Counted from the first letter of the stretch, positions 35,987-45,393 are shown. The stretch: DNA of 64,000 nt from JAGXFP01 sp046484585 (GCA_046484585.1 JAWOIQ010000093.1:1-64000), one strand, 5' to 3'. Notes: generated by a model not told the origin, from the letters alone. Numbers and translations are program-made.

Positions 35987-36373
35987 ATGAACAGACAAAT
36001 CCTGATAGTCGATGACAACAAGCAGATCCGCAACATGCTTAGCGAGGCTTTCACCCAGCAGGGTTATCAGGTTGCCTGTGCCGGCAATGCCAAGGAAGCC
36101 CTGGCAATTCTAAGTCCGGAAATAAAAGTCATGTTTCTGGATTTAAAATTACCGGGCAAGATAAGCGGGGTTGAACTCTGTCGTGAAATCAAAAGGGAAC
36201 ATCCTTCTTCCATTATTTTTGCGATGACCGGACACTCCTCGCTTTTTGAACTGGCCGATTGCCGAAAAGCCGGTTTTGACGATTACTTTACAAAGCCTAC
36301 CCGGCTGGAGATGCTTTTTATGACCGCGGAACAGGCTTTCACGCGGATCGAGGCCGAAAGTAAAAATGCATAA
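35987..36373 (+). CDS. Single-domain response regulator (receiver only)
   Basis: About 128 residues of CheY-like receiver: ILIVDDNKQIRNML, the phosphoacceptor in VMFLDLKLPG near 51, MTGHS with the conserved Thr and TKPTRLE with the Lys. There is no output domain, only a short C-terminal helix. I prefer ATG 35987, where family similarity begins; ATG 35957 is in frame but has no ribosome-binding site either. It stands alone, followed by an R3 element and miaA. Confidence 0.82.
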   Translation: MNRQILIVDDNKQIRNMLSEAFTQQGYQVACAGNAKEALAILSPEIKVMFLDLKLPGKISGVELCREIKREHPSSIIFAMTGHSSLFELADCRKAGFDDYFTKPTRLEMLFMTAEQAFTRIEAESKNA

Positions 36374-36484
36374 GCGCCTGAAAACAAGTAGTTTTCTGCT
36401 TGCTGTTATTTCTGAATAGATCAAGATCTCCCTTTTTCTCATCGTTTACCATTTCCTAAATTTCTCGCTTACTTTATATTATCC

Positions 36485-36638
36485 TGAATCCGTGAGCGTT
36501 CGAGAACGCCGCAGATGCACCGTTATCGGGCGCCCCGCGGGCGGCGGAGTGAATCCATGGCGACCCAGGCAAAAATGATTATCTGATGAAATTACAAATC
36601 GATAAAGAGCAATTTCCCACTAAGCCGTCACGGATTCA
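36485..36638 (+). mobile_element. R3 MITE-like element, copy 1
   Basis: A 154 bp element bounded by TGAATCCGTGA (36485-36495) and its inverse, TCACGGATTCA (36628-36638). It matches the element at 45746-45961 over its whole length except for a 62 bp segment missing here. It has no coding capacity. Its last base is the A of the possible miaA start codon at 36638. No clear target duplication is visible. Confidence 0.8.
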
Positions 36639-37618
36639 TGATGATTGCAATCCCGGGTAGGGCAAAACAGCGTCTGGTGGCGATAGTCGGCCCAACGGCG
36701 GTAGGGAAAACCGATCTGGTTCTTCGGCTTGCCGATGAGTTGCACGCGGAGATCGTCAATGTCGACTCGATGCAGGTTTACCGTTTTATGGACATCGGCA
36801 CGGCCAAGCCTTCCCGGCAGGAACGGCAGGCAATCCCGCATCATCTCATCGATATCGCGGCTCCGGACGAGGAGTATAACGTTTGCCGTTACATGGATGA
36901 CGCCGAACGGGCCTGCGCCGATATATCCTCCCGCAGCAAAGTACCGTTACTTACCGGCGGCACCGGTCTCTATCTGAAGGGATTCCAGGAGGGCGTGTTC
37001 AGCCTGGCAGGCGAGCAACTCCCGGATAAAAATATTGAAGAATCGAAACTCAGAAAAAAACTGGAAAAAGAGCTGGCGGAGAAGGGGAGGGGCCATCTTT
37101 TCGATAGACTGAAAAAATGCGACAGCGCTTCCGCGGCAAGAATTCACCCCAACGACACATACCGTCTTCTCCGGGCTCTCTTGATTTTCGAACAGACCGG
37201 GATTCCCTGGTCCGTTCATCTTGACCGCCAAAAACAGGAAGCCGAAAAAAAGTCTTTTCAGCGCCGTGAGATTTTTAAAATAGGCCTGATCAGGGATCGC
37301 GATCAGCTTTACGAAAGAATCAATCGGCGAACCGAAAAAATGTTTGAAGAAGGGCTGCTGGAAGAGGTGCAATCCCTTCTTGACCGGGGCTACGGTCCCG
37401 ATCTTAAGCCCATGCAGTCAATCGGCTATCGCCATGCCGTAAAGGTGCTGGCCGGGGAGTGGGGCCGGGAAGAAGCGATACAGTTGATGGCCAGGGATAC
37501 CCGGCGCTATGCGAAGCGTCAGGCTACCTGGTTTAAAAAAGACCGGGAAATCAAATGGTTTAAGCCCCGACAGGGCGCCGAGATCGTGAATTTAATAAAC
37601 GAATATTTGAAAGGTTAA
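36638..37618 (+). CDS. miaA: tRNA dimethylallyltransferase
   Basis: A 326-residue MiaA that prenylates A37 of tRNAs reading UNN codons. The P-loop is VGPTAVGKTDLV near residue 15; NVDSMQVYRFMDIGTAKPS, HHLIDIA, TGGTGLYLKG and RYAKRQATWFK follow. The start lies on the edge of an R3 element (ATG 36638 or 36641), with no obvious ribosome-binding site, so the element may have replaced the native leader. It is followed 2 bp later by a CDP-alcohol phosphatidyltransferase gene, and miaB, the next step of the same modification, lies 4 kb downstream. Confidence 0.95.
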   Translation: MMIAIPGRAKQRLVAIVGPTAVGKTDLVLRLADELHAEIVNVDSMQVYRFMDIGTAKPSRQERQAIPHHLIDIAAPDEEYNVCRYMDDAERACADISSRSKVPLLTGGTGLYLKGFQEGVFSLAGEQLPDKNIEESKLRKKLEKELAEKGRGHLFDRLKKCDSASAARIHPNDTYRLLRALLIFEQTGIPWSVHLDRQKQEAEKKSFQRREIFKIGLIRDRDQLYERINRRTEKMFEEGLLEEVQSLLDRGYGPDLKPMQSIGYRHAVKVLAGEWGREEAIQLMARDTRRYAKRQATWFKKDREIKWFKPRQGAEIVNLINEYLKG

Positions 37619-37620
37619 CC

Positions 37621-38154
37621 ATGAATGTTCCCAACAGTATAACCTTGGTTCGAATTATTCTCGTTCCGATAATGCTCTATTTCCTTATCGAAGGAGATAA
37701 GCGCTCTGCCCTGATTGTCTTTGTGACTGCGGCCCTAAGCGACGGACTGGACGGTTTCTTCGCCAAGATATTACACCAGAAGACCAGGCTAGGCGCTTTC
37801 CTCGATCCGATTGCCGACAAACTTCTGCTCAGCACCTCTTTCATTGTCCTGGCCATTTTCGGCTTAGCTCCTACCTGGCTGGCGATCATGGCGGTCAGCC
37901 GCGATCTGCTAATTATTACCGGCATCGGCATCCTGGCATGGGACCACGATTTTCCAACCATCAAACCGACAATCGACGGTAAAATCACCACCTTCCTGCA
38001 GGTGCTGACCATCGGTTTTCTGCTTAGCCAACATCTTATCGGCTCATACCAATGGCTATATTATCCCCTGATCACATCCACCGGTCTCTTTACCGCTATT
38101 TCGGGAACGAGATACATGCTTATCGGCTTCCGCCTTCTTGATAACGTCAAATAA
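37621..38154 (+). CDS. pgsA: CDP-alcohol phosphatidyltransferase (PgsA-like)
   Basis: A 177-residue membrane enzyme with the family motif DGLDG-x2-A-x8-G-x3-D-x3-D, seen as SDGLDGFFAKI, then TRLGAFLDPIADK. It begins NVPNSITLVRIILVPIMLYF, with several transmembrane helices. CDP-diacylglycerol-glycerol-3-phosphate phosphatidyltransferase is the most likely function given size and the N terminus. It is translated directly after miaA (2 bp gap). Other CDP-alcohol transferases cannot be excluded. Confidence 0.85.
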   Translation: MNVPNSITLVRIILVPIMLYFLIEGDKRSALIVFVTAALSDGLDGFFAKILHQKTRLGAFLDPIADKLLLSTSFIVLAIFGLAPTWLAIMAVSRDLLIITGIGILAWDHDFPTIKPTIDGKITTFLQVLTIGFLLSQHLIGSYQWLYYPLITSTGLFTAISGTRYMLIGFRLLDNVK

Positions 38155-38206
38155 CCTCGAAAGAAGATGGGTTTGAGAGCTAAAAGTTAAAGTACATTCT
38201 ACCTTT

Positions 38207-39946
38207 ATGCCAGCTATTCCCGATAAGAAGTGGTTAATCGAACCGATCGAACAGGGCGAAAAAATCGCCGGGGTTCCTGCCCTGATCTGCTCTCTGCTGG
38301 CCCAGCGGGGTGTCTTGGGGCGCGGGGATGTGGAGAAATTCCTTAATCCATCACTTGAACAATTGCCCGCGCCGACAGGCATGGCGGGGCTTGAAGAGGC
38401 GGTGGCTATTCTCGCGCAGGTGGTAGTCGAGAAAAGTCAGGTGCTGATCTATGGCGATTACGATGCGGACGGAATAACCTCCACGGCCTTGCTGCTTTCC
38501 TTTTTCAAGGAGATCGGCCTTGCCTGTTCCTGGTATATTCCGGACCGGGCAACAGAAGGCTATGGCCTGAACCTTGCGGCGCTGCAAAAACTGCGGGCCG
38601 GGCTGCCCCAGGCGGACTCGCCGGATCCGCTCCTGATCACCGTTGATTGCGGTATCTCTTCCCATGCCGAAGTAGCGGAGGCCCGGCGCCTGGGCTTTAA
38701 AGTAATAATCACCGACCATCATCGCCCGCCGGCCGAACTGCCGGAAGCCGAGGCGATCATAAACCCCCATCGAAAAGATTGCACTTTCCCGGAGAAAAAT
38801 TTAGCCGGGGTCGGAGTGGCTTTTTATCTCCTGATTGGTTTACGGACCCGATTGACGGAACTGGGATATTGGCCCGCCGGCCGACAGCCGAACCTGAAAA
38901 GACATCTCGACCTGGTCGCCATCGGCACCATCGCCGACCTGGTTCCCTTAACCGGCGCCAATCGGATAATGGTAAAGGCGGGGCTGGAGGTACTGAGTAA
39001 CAAGCCAAGACCCGGGCTCATGGCGATCCTGAAAAACGCGGGCATAACGGATATGCCGATCAGCGCGGATCAGATTGCCTTCCAGATCGCCCCCAGAATC
39101 AATGCGGCCGGCAGGGTGGCAAAAGCGGGCCTGGCTTTGGAAGTCCTGATGGCTGAAAACCAGGGGGAAGCTGCCGAACCGGCAAAGCTCCTTGAAAAAG
39201 CCAACAATCACCGGAAGGAATTATCGGAAGAGATCTTCGGACAAGCCTGCCGTCAGGCGGAAATCCGCCTGGAAGAGGGCGGATCAACCCTGGTTCTGGC
39301 CGGCGAAACCTGGCATGTCGGGGTTGTCGGCTTGATCGCCTCCAGGATAGCCGAGCGCTACCATCGGCCGACCGTGGTGTTGTCGTGTGACGAGGAAGGG
39401 CTGGCCAGAGGGTCGGCAAGGTCGGTTGGGAATCTCGATCTTCTGGAGAGAATCGAGGAATGCGCGGAACTGCTGGAAAAATACGGCGGCCATAAAGGGG
39501 CGGCCGGACTGACCATCAAGTGCGACCTGATTGGGGCTTTTGCCGAGCGATTTGAAGCCTCTGTAAATCGCATAATGGAGGGAGCCGATCTACGGCCGGC
39601 CATATACGTAAACCTCAGGGCTTCGGTCAGCGAACTGATGGACCGGGATTTTCTTGAATTTTTTGAAAAACTCGAACCCTTCGGCAATGGCAATCCTGAA
39701 CCTGTTTTCTGCAGCATGGAAGAAAATTTCTCCCTCGTGGAGCTGCAAAAGGTAGGCAAAAACTCATTGCGCTTCAGGGTAAACGACAACGGGACTCTGA
39801 TCAAGGGGATCGGTTTCGGCATGGCGGAGCTCTTGCCGATTATCAAGGATGTGCCGATCAGTCTGGCTTACAAGATCTTCAAGAATAAATTCCGCGGGCA
39901 AACCAACTGGGAGATCAGGGCGGAAGACATTAAAATTATTGACTAA
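38207..39946 (+). CDS. recJ: Single-stranded-DNA-specific exonuclease RecJ
   Basis: A 579-residue DHH/DHHA1 nuclease. Motifs: YGDYDADGITSTALL near 80, TVDCGISSH, IITDHHRPP with the DHH triad, INPHRKDC, ARGSARS, and DHHA1 KYGGHKGAAGLTI near 430. It degrades single-stranded DNA 5' to 3' in recombination and repair. Third gene of the miaA-pgsA-recJ run. No strong ribosome-binding site is visible; ATG 38207 matches the family N terminus (KKWLIEP). Confidence 0.95.
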   Translation: MPAIPDKKWLIEPIEQGEKIAGVPALICSLLAQRGVLGRGDVEKFLNPSLEQLPAPTGMAGLEEAVAILAQVVVEKSQVLIYGDYDADGITSTALLLSFFKEIGLACSWYIPDRATEGYGLNLAALQKLRAGLPQADSPDPLLITVDCGISSHAEVAEARRLGFKVIITDHHRPPAELPEAEAIINPHRKDCTFPEKNLAGVGVAFYLLIGLRTRLTELGYWPAGRQPNLKRHLDLVAIGTIADLVPLTGANRIMVKAGLEVLSNKPRPGLMAILKNAGITDMPISADQIAFQIAPRINAAGRVAKAGLALEVLMAENQGEAAEPAKLLEKANNHRKELSEEIFGQACRQAEIRLEEGGSTLVLAGETWHVGVVGLIASRIAERYHRPTVVLSCDEEGLARGSARSVGNLDLLERIEECAELLEKYGGHKGAAGLTIKCDLIGAFAERFEASVNRIMEGADLRPAIYVNLRASVSELMDRDFLEFFEKLEPFGNGNPEPVFCSMEENFSLVELQKVGKNSLRFRVNDNGTLIKGIGFGMAELLPIIKDVPISLAYKIFKNKFRGQTNWEIRAEDIKIID

Positions 39947-40144
39947 GCTATTGTATTCAGGTTGTTCTGGCTTTACTATACATAATATATATTATGCGAC
40001 ATAGTCACGACCTGCCGAGAATCGGTTATTCGGGCCATCAAACCATCAAACCACGCGATAGCCGATTATCCCGTTAATCCGAGCATTTCTTTTTTAATTT
40101 TGGTAAAGAATTCAACCATAAATATATAGTCTAGGAGCAACTGA

Positions 40145-41590
40145 ATGAACCGAGATATTTACCAGGAACCCCTGGTCGGACGTTATACCAACCGGGAAAT
40201 GCAGGAAGTTTTTTCGGAGAAAAACCGGATTGAAACCTGGCGGCGCTGCTGGATCGCCCTTGCCGAGGCCCAGTACGAATTGGGCCTGAGCGACATTGTT
40301 AAACCGGAGATGATCGCCGAGCTCAAGGAGCACGCCACGGATATCGATTTCGAGACTGCCGCCGCCAAGGAAAAAGAGATACGCCATGATGTCATGGCCC
40401 ACGTTTACGCCTATGGACAGAAATGTCCCGCGGCCGAGGGAATTATTCACCTGGGGGCAACCTCGCAGTTTGTCGGCTGCAACACCGACCTTATTCTCCA
40501 GAAACAAGCCCTGGGACTGATAAAAAAAGCATTGGTGAACGTTATCGCCAATCTCGCCGGGTTTTGCCGTAAGCACAAGGAGCTGGCCACCCTCGGTTAT
40601 ACCCATTACCAGCCGGCCCAGCCCACAACCGTCGGCAAGCGCCACACCCTTTATATCCAGGATCTCCTGATCGATCTGGATTATATTGAAAATCTTGAGC
40701 CGCAAATCAAGGCCCGCGGCGCCAAGGGCACAGTCGGCACCCAAGCCACCTTCCTGGAGCTGTTCAAAGGCGACCACGATAAAGTTAGAGCGCTGGACAA
40801 ACTAGTTTCCGCAAAGCTCGGTTTTAGCGATGTTTTTGCGGTTACCGGTCAGACCTATACCCGGAAGCTGGACATGAAGACCGCTGAAACCCTGGCCGGG
40901 ATCGGCGCCTCTGCCCACAAATTCGCCGTCGATCTCAGACTGCTCTCAAACCTCAAGGTCCAGGAGGAGCCTTTCGCGAAAAAACAGGTCGGCAGTTCAG
41001 CCATGGCCTATAAGAGAAATCCGATGCGTTCCGAGCGCATGACGGGACTGTCGCGCAAGCTCATGGGCTTGACCGCCGATTTCGCCGCCACCTACGCCAA
41101 TCAATGGTTCGAAAGAACCCTCGATGACTCGGCAATCAGGCGGATGGATATCCCCCAGGCCTTTTTGTTAAGCGACGCAGTCTTAAAGTTATACCTTAAT
41201 ATCACGTCTGATATGGTTGTATTTCCTAATCAAATCAGAAAACATCTTATGCAGGAGCTGCCTTTCATGGCAACCGAAAAGATCCTGATGGCCAGCGTCG
41301 AACGCGGCAAGAGCCGTCAGGAGATGCACGAGGTCGTCAAGGTCCACTCCCTTGAAGCAGGACGGGTCGTCAAGGAAGAAGGCCGCGATAACGACCTGCT
41401 TGACCGATTGGCCAAGGACGATGCCATCCCCTTCTCCCTGGACGAATTACTTGAACTGGTCGGTGACGGCAGTCAGTTTTCCGGCCGGGCCTCCGCCCAA
41501 ACCGATGAGTTCCTGGACGAGGTCGTCATGCCGCGCCTTGAAAAGCACAAGGATTTACTGGGCAAGATGGACAGCACCCTCTCGGTTTGA
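40145..41590 (+). CDS. purB: Adenylosuccinate lyase
   Basis: A 481-residue fumarase-superfamily lyase catalysing two purine-synthesis steps. The signature loop is GSSAMAYKRNPMRSERMTGL near 280. HLGATSQFVGCNTDL and GYTHYQPAQPTTVGKRH with the catalytic His are present. The length and MAYKRNP form resemble the long, eukaryote-like ADSL subgroup. The ribosome-binding site AGGAGC is at about 40133. The DUF4911 gene follows 2 bp after its stop. Confidence 0.95.
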   Translation: MNRDIYQEPLVGRYTNREMQEVFSEKNRIETWRRCWIALAEAQYELGLSDIVKPEMIAELKEHATDIDFETAAAKEKEIRHDVMAHVYAYGQKCPAAEGIIHLGATSQFVGCNTDLILQKQALGLIKKALVNVIANLAGFCRKHKELATLGYTHYQPAQPTTVGKRHTLYIQDLLIDLDYIENLEPQIKARGAKGTVGTQATFLELFKGDHDKVRALDKLVSAKLGFSDVFAVTGQTYTRKLDMKTAETLAGIGASAHKFAVDLRLLSNLKVQEEPFAKKQVGSSAMAYKRNPMRSERMTGLSRKLMGLTADFAATYANQWFERTLDDSAIRRMDIPQAFLLSDAVLKLYLNITSDMVVFPNQIRKHLMQELPFMATEKILMASVERGKSRQEMHEVVKVHSLEAGRVVKEEGRDNDLLDRLAKDDAIPFSLDELLELVGDGSQFSGRASAQTDEFLDEVVMPRLEKHKDLLGKMDSTLSV

Positions 41591-41592
41591 AA

Positions 41593-41829
41593 ATGAATCG
41601 TAAACCCGCGACATTATCGGTCCTGTTTGCCCGGATACCTATCTCCAGGGTCGCTTTTTTAAAATTTATCCTTGAGGGTTACGACGGTCTTGCAGGGCTG
41701 ACCACTATCGATCGAAAAAATGGACTGGTGGCCATCTCCTGTTTCCCCGATTGTCGTGAGGAACTGGTTGCCCTGCTTGATTCCCTGCATATTTCGACAT
41801 TAGACAAACCTACAAATCACTTTAACTAA
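41593..41829 (+). CDS. DUF4911-type small protein
   Basis: A 78-residue protein: RIPISRVAFLKFILEGYDGL, AGLTTIDRKNGLVAISC, a pattern like DUF4911 proteins found next to miaB or purB in Desulfobacterota. ATG 41593 is chosen; TTG 41587 overlaps the purB stop. It lies 31 bp before miaB, in the same operon. Function unknown. Confidence 0.65.
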   Translation: MNRKPATLSVLFARIPISRVAFLKFILEGYDGLAGLTTIDRKNGLVAISCFPDCREELVALLDSLHISTLDKPTNHFN

Positions 41830-41860
41830 AGAAATCAAGATAACGATTTAACATTTCTAT

Positions 41861-43201
41861 ATGATCAGCTCTAAAAAAATCGCCTATATCGAAACCTTCG
41901 GCTGCCAGATGAACGAGCGTGACACGGAGATCATGGCCCAGCTTCTGGGCCGGGACGGCTACGAGGTAACCGATGATCTCGACCGGGCCAACCTGGTGGT
42001 GGTAAACACTTGCAGCATCAGGGGAAAAGCAGAGCAAAAGGCCATGAGTCTGCTCGGCCGTCTTAAGCATTCCAAAAGAAAAAATCCCGGCCTGATGGTC
42101 GCGGTCACCGGTTGCGTTGCCCAGCAGGAAGGGCGCAATATTCAGGAACGCATGGCTCACGTCGATTTGGTGGTCGGGCCTCAGTCCATTTATCGTTTAC
42201 CGGAATTGATTGATTCGATCCGGACCAGCGGTGAAAAAAGAACTGCCATCGACCAGGTCGCATCCTTTGCCATCCCTTCCCTGCTGCCCGATTCAAAGAG
42301 GACTCCCCTGCTCCATAAACGTTTTGTTACGATCATGCAGGGTTGCAATAATTTCTGCACCTACTGCGTGGTGCCTTATACCAGAGGTCGGGAAGTGAGC
42401 CGTCCCCCGGACGATATCATCGACGAAGTTAAACATCTGGTCGCGAACAATGTCCGCGAAATCACTCTGCTCGGGCAAAACGTCAATTCCTACGGCCAGG
42501 ACCGCGATGGTCGAGATTATCCCGACTTTCCCACTCTGTTAAGGAAAGTCGCCGAAATTCCCGGGGTTGCGCGATTGCGCTTCACCACCTCAAACCCCAA
42601 GGATCTTTCCGAAGAACTGATGGAATGTTTTGCCGAACTGGATAATCTCTCTCCCCACTTCCATCTGCCGGTGCAGTCCGGCTCCGACGCGGTTCTCAAA
42701 AGGATGAACCGCAAATACGGAATCTGCCAATATCTGGAAAAGATCGATGGGTTGCGCCGCTATTGCCCCGAGATTGCCATCACCACCGACATTATCGTCG
42801 GCTTCCCCGGCGAGAGTGACGAAGATTTCGCCGCCACCATGGTTCTTCTGGAAAAAGTCCGCTACGATGGGGCTTACTCCTTTAAATATTCCGACCGGCC
42901 CGGGACGGTCTCCGCCGGTTTCGACGACAAGGTTCCCGAAGAGGTCAAAAGCGACCGGTTGCGCCGTTTACAGGCCAGGCAGCAGGAAATAACCACCGAA
43001 CGATATCGTGACTGCCTCGGTCACATTATGGAGATCATGGTTGAAGGAGAAAGCCGGAACGGCGAAGGCCAGTGGAGCGGCCGGACCGGCTCGAACCTGA
43101 TTGTCAATTTTACCGGCAACCCCACTCTGCAACCCGGCCAGATCCTGAAAGTCCGGATCGACGAAGCCTGTCAACACTCCTTGCGGGGCAGTCTGATTTA
43201 G
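41861..43201 (+). CDS. miaB: tRNA-2-methylthio-N6-isopentenyladenosine synthase
   Basis: A 446-residue MiaB. The N-terminal UPF0004 domain starts YIETFGCQMNERDTEIMA; further Cys ligands lie in VVNTCSIRGKAEQKA and VTGCVAQQEG. The radical SAM motif is MQGCNNFCTYCVVPYTRG near 155. PVQSGSDAVLKRMNRKY and a C-terminal TRAM domain complete it. It adds the methylthio group to the base prenylated by MiaA, which is also encoded in this window. Confidence 0.96.
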   Translation: MISSKKIAYIETFGCQMNERDTEIMAQLLGRDGYEVTDDLDRANLVVVNTCSIRGKAEQKAMSLLGRLKHSKRKNPGLMVAVTGCVAQQEGRNIQERMAHVDLVVGPQSIYRLPELIDSIRTSGEKRTAIDQVASFAIPSLLPDSKRTPLLHKRFVTIMQGCNNFCTYCVVPYTRGREVSRPPDDIIDEVKHLVANNVREITLLGQNVNSYGQDRDGRDYPDFPTLLRKVAEIPGVARLRFTTSNPKDLSEELMECFAELDNLSPHFHLPVQSGSDAVLKRMNRKYGICQYLEKIDGLRRYCPEIAITTDIIVGFPGESDEDFAATMVLLEKVRYDGAYSFKYSDRPGTVSAGFDDKVPEEVKSDRLRRLQARQQEITTERYRDCLGHIMEIMVEGESRNGEGQWSGRTGSNLIVNFTGNPTLQPGQILKVRIDEACQHSLRGSLI

Positions 43202-43246
43202 CGTAAACGATCACAGGGCGCCGGATCTGCTGTGTTATCGGTTACG
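43202..43246 (+). repeat. R4 dispersed hairpin repeat, copy 2
   Basis: An inverted repeat starting 1 bp after the miaB stop: CGTAAACGATCACAG at the left, CTGTGTTATCGGTTACG at the right, with GGCGCCGGATCTG as the loop. Shares its core with 35579-35620. No T-run follows. Confidence 0.75.
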
Positions 43247-43307
43247 ATTTAGCGTATCTTTTTGCTTCCAGCGGCGGTTTTGAGTAACTAAAAAAGAGGA
43301 TATCTCT

Positions 43308-43952
43308 ATGATTGATCTGCACACTCATACTTTTTTCAGTGACGGGGAACTGGTTCCGGCCGAGCATCTCCGCCGGGTGGAAGTCATGGGCTATGAAGCC
43401 GTGGCGATCACCGACCACGCCGATTCCTCGAATATGGATTGGATCATTCCCCGAATTGTCCGGGCCGCCGAGGACCTGAATCGACATTCGAAAACCAGGT
43501 TGATCCCCGGCATTGAGCTTACCCATGTGCCGCCCGAAATGTTGGCTGGTCTGACCGCCAAAGCCAGGGAACTGGGGGCCTTGATAGTGGTTGCCCACGG
43601 CGAAACCCCGGTGGAACCGGTCAGGCCGGGAACCAACCGGGCGTCCATCGAGGCGGGAGTCGATGTCCTCTCCCATCCAGGTTTCATCACCCTGGAAGAG
43701 GCCGGACTCGCCGCTCGAAATGGGGTTTTTCTGGAACTTTCCGGGCGCAAGGGTCATTCGCTAACCAATGGCCATGTGGCCAGAATTGCCTTGGAAACCG
43801 AAGCCCTGCTGGCCGTTAACGCCGACGCCCACGGCCCCGGTGATTTCCTGACCGCCAAAATGGCCGAGACCGTCGCCCTTGGTGCAGGTCTCAGTCAGGC
43901 GAGATATCGGCAGATCAGAAGTGATATGGCCGAAAGGGCCGCCAGGGTTTGA
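43308..43952 (+). CDS. PHP-domain phosphoesterase (histidinol-phosphatase-like)
   Basis: A 214-residue PHP protein with metal-binding motifs IDLHTHTFFSDGEL, AITDHADSSN, VVAHGETP, SHPGFIT and NADAHGPGD. These hydrolyse phosphoesters such as histidinol phosphate or nucleoside phosphates; the substrate is not evident. GAGG precedes ATG 43308. It is last in the purB-miaB run. A GGGGAG-GTGT-CTCCCC hairpin at 43960-43975 follows it and faces the convergent regulator gene. Confidence 0.85.
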   Translation: MIDLHTHTFFSDGELVPAEHLRRVEVMGYEAVAITDHADSSNMDWIIPRIVRAAEDLNRHSKTRLIPGIELTHVPPEMLAGLTAKARELGALIVVAHGETPVEPVRPGTNRASIEAGVDVLSHPGFITLEEAGLAARNGVFLELSGRKGHSLTNGHVARIALETEALLAVNADAHGPGDFLTAKMAETVALGAGLSQARYRQIRSDMAERAARV

Positions 43953-44010
43953 AGATCTCGGGGAGGTGTCTCCCCTGAATGGTCAGACATCTAGTACCTG
44001 GCGGAGTTGT

Positions 44011-45375
44011 TCAAATCCGGTATTTTTTGATTTTTTTGTAGAGGGTATCCCGGGAAATCCCCAGGATTTTAGCAGCCTTCAGCTTAACCCCGTTCGACTG
44101 TTCCAGGGCCTTGACTATTTGACGCTTCTCCATCTCTTCCATGGACCAAACCTGATCGGGATTAATGCGCATGGTCTCGGAACCGATTTCTTCAGAGGTC
44201 AATGGAAGATCCGCCGCACTTAACACCGAGCCGTTGCTTCGGAGCACGGCATTTCGAAGGACTCTCTTCAGCTCACTAACATTGTCCGGCCATTCGGCTG
44301 CGATCAGCATTCTCTCGGCATCGGCTGAGAGCTTCTTGACGCCAGCCTTATACTTCTTGGCATATTGACCCAGGAAAAAATTTGCCAGCGGGATTATATC
44401 TTCTTTCCTTTCCCTGAGCGGCGGAATATTTAAGGTGATACAAGCCAACCGCTGATAGAGATCTCCCAGGAATTCGCCGTTTTCCATCATGGTCATAAGA
44501 TCCCGGTTCGTCGCGGAAACCAATCTCAAGCTTATTTCTCTTTGCTTGGTATCACCGGGCCTGGTCACTTTACGATCTTCCATAAACCTGAGAAGCCTGG
44601 CCTGCAGGGCCAAACTCATATCGCCTATTTCGTCAAGAAACAAAGTGCCGTTACCGGCCAGCTCCAACTTGCCCGGTTTATTCCGGGCGTTTTGAGACTC
44701 CCCATTGCCGGAGCCGAACAGCTCTCTTTCGAAAAATACTTCCGGAAAAGCCGAGCCGTTAAAGGGCACAAAATCTCCATCGTTTTCCGACAAGTCGTGT
44801 AAAGTCCGGGAGACTATCTCTTTACCGGTCCCTGGTTCACCTGCCAACAAAACCGGCACATTGATCTTGCTTATCTCCTTGAGATCCATGAAAACGGTGA
44901 GCATCGTCTCGTTTTCGACGATAATTCCAGCTTCCAGCAACTCCCTTTTCAGTTTAAATTTTTCCTCCAGGGATTGGTGGGAGGTCGAGGTGCATATCGT
45001 CTTGTCGTCATCACGATAGAGGGCTTCAACCTTTTTTACCCTCTTTTTGCTGGCGTTCGGCTCTTTTTGATCACGTCCGGCTGAACTGTCAATGAAGGTA
45101 AAAGAGTAATCATTAATTGTGAATTTCAGCCCGTCGGCAAGAAAACACTCCTTGACCGGCTTCCCTTTAATATAAGTGCCGTTGCTGCTGGTATCCAGGA
45201 GGACATAGCCACCTCCCCTTTTGGCACGGATATACATATGGTTGCGTGAAATAGAGGAGTCGTCGTGATCACAAAGGATGATGTCATTGTCCCCTCCCCT
45301 TCCGATCTTGATTTCCGAGGAAAATCTGAATATTTTATGATTTTTATTGGCCTTTTCGACAATAAGATACGGCAT
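44011..45375 (-). CDS. FHA-AAA+-Fis regulator lacking the sigma-54 contact loop
   Basis: A 454-residue protein with an N-terminal FHA domain (KIGRGGDNDIILCD, SISRNHMYIRA, TSSNGTYIKG), a sigma-54-interaction-type AAA+ domain (Walker A GEPGTGKE, Walker B GTLFLDEIGD, PPLRERKEDI) and a C-terminal Fis helix-turn-helix (KLKAAKILGISRDTLYKKIK). Where sigma-54 activators have GAFTGA after ELFG, this has GESQNA (ELFGSGNGESQNARNKPGK). It therefore probably does not open sigma-54 polymerase in the standard way. GAAGGAG precedes ATG 45375; the frame is open upstream through part of an R5 inverted repeat. FHA implies input from a phosphothreonine protein. Confidence 0.85.
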   Translation of the reverse strand: MPYLIVEKANKNHKIFRFSSEIKIGRGGDNDIILCDHDDSSISRNHMYIRAKRGGGYVLLDTSSNGTYIKGKPVKECFLADGLKFTINDYSFTFIDSSAGRDQKEPNASKKRVKKVEALYRDDDKTICTSTSHQSLEEKFKLKRELLEAGIIVENETMLTVFMDLKEISKINVPVLLAGEPGTGKEIVSRTLHDLSENDGDFVPFNGSAFPEVFFERELFGSGNGESQNARNKPGKLELAGNGTLFLDEIGDMSLALQARLLRFMEDRKVTRPGDTKQREISLRLVSATNRDLMTMMENGEFLGDLYQRLACITLNIPPLRERKEDIIPLANFFLGQYAKKYKAGVKKLSADAERMLIAAEWPDNVSELKRVLRNAVLRSNGSVLSAADLPLTSEEIGSETMRINPDQVWSMEEMEKRQIVKALEQSNGVKLKAAKILGISRDTLYKKIKKYRI

Positions 45376-45393
45376 GGCTGCTCCTTCTAACAA

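Noticed and set aside
43960..43975. GGGGAG-GTGT-CTCCCC as an intrinsic terminator after the PHP gene
   Set aside because: A good stem but no T-run on either strand; kept only as a possible weak bidirectional stop.
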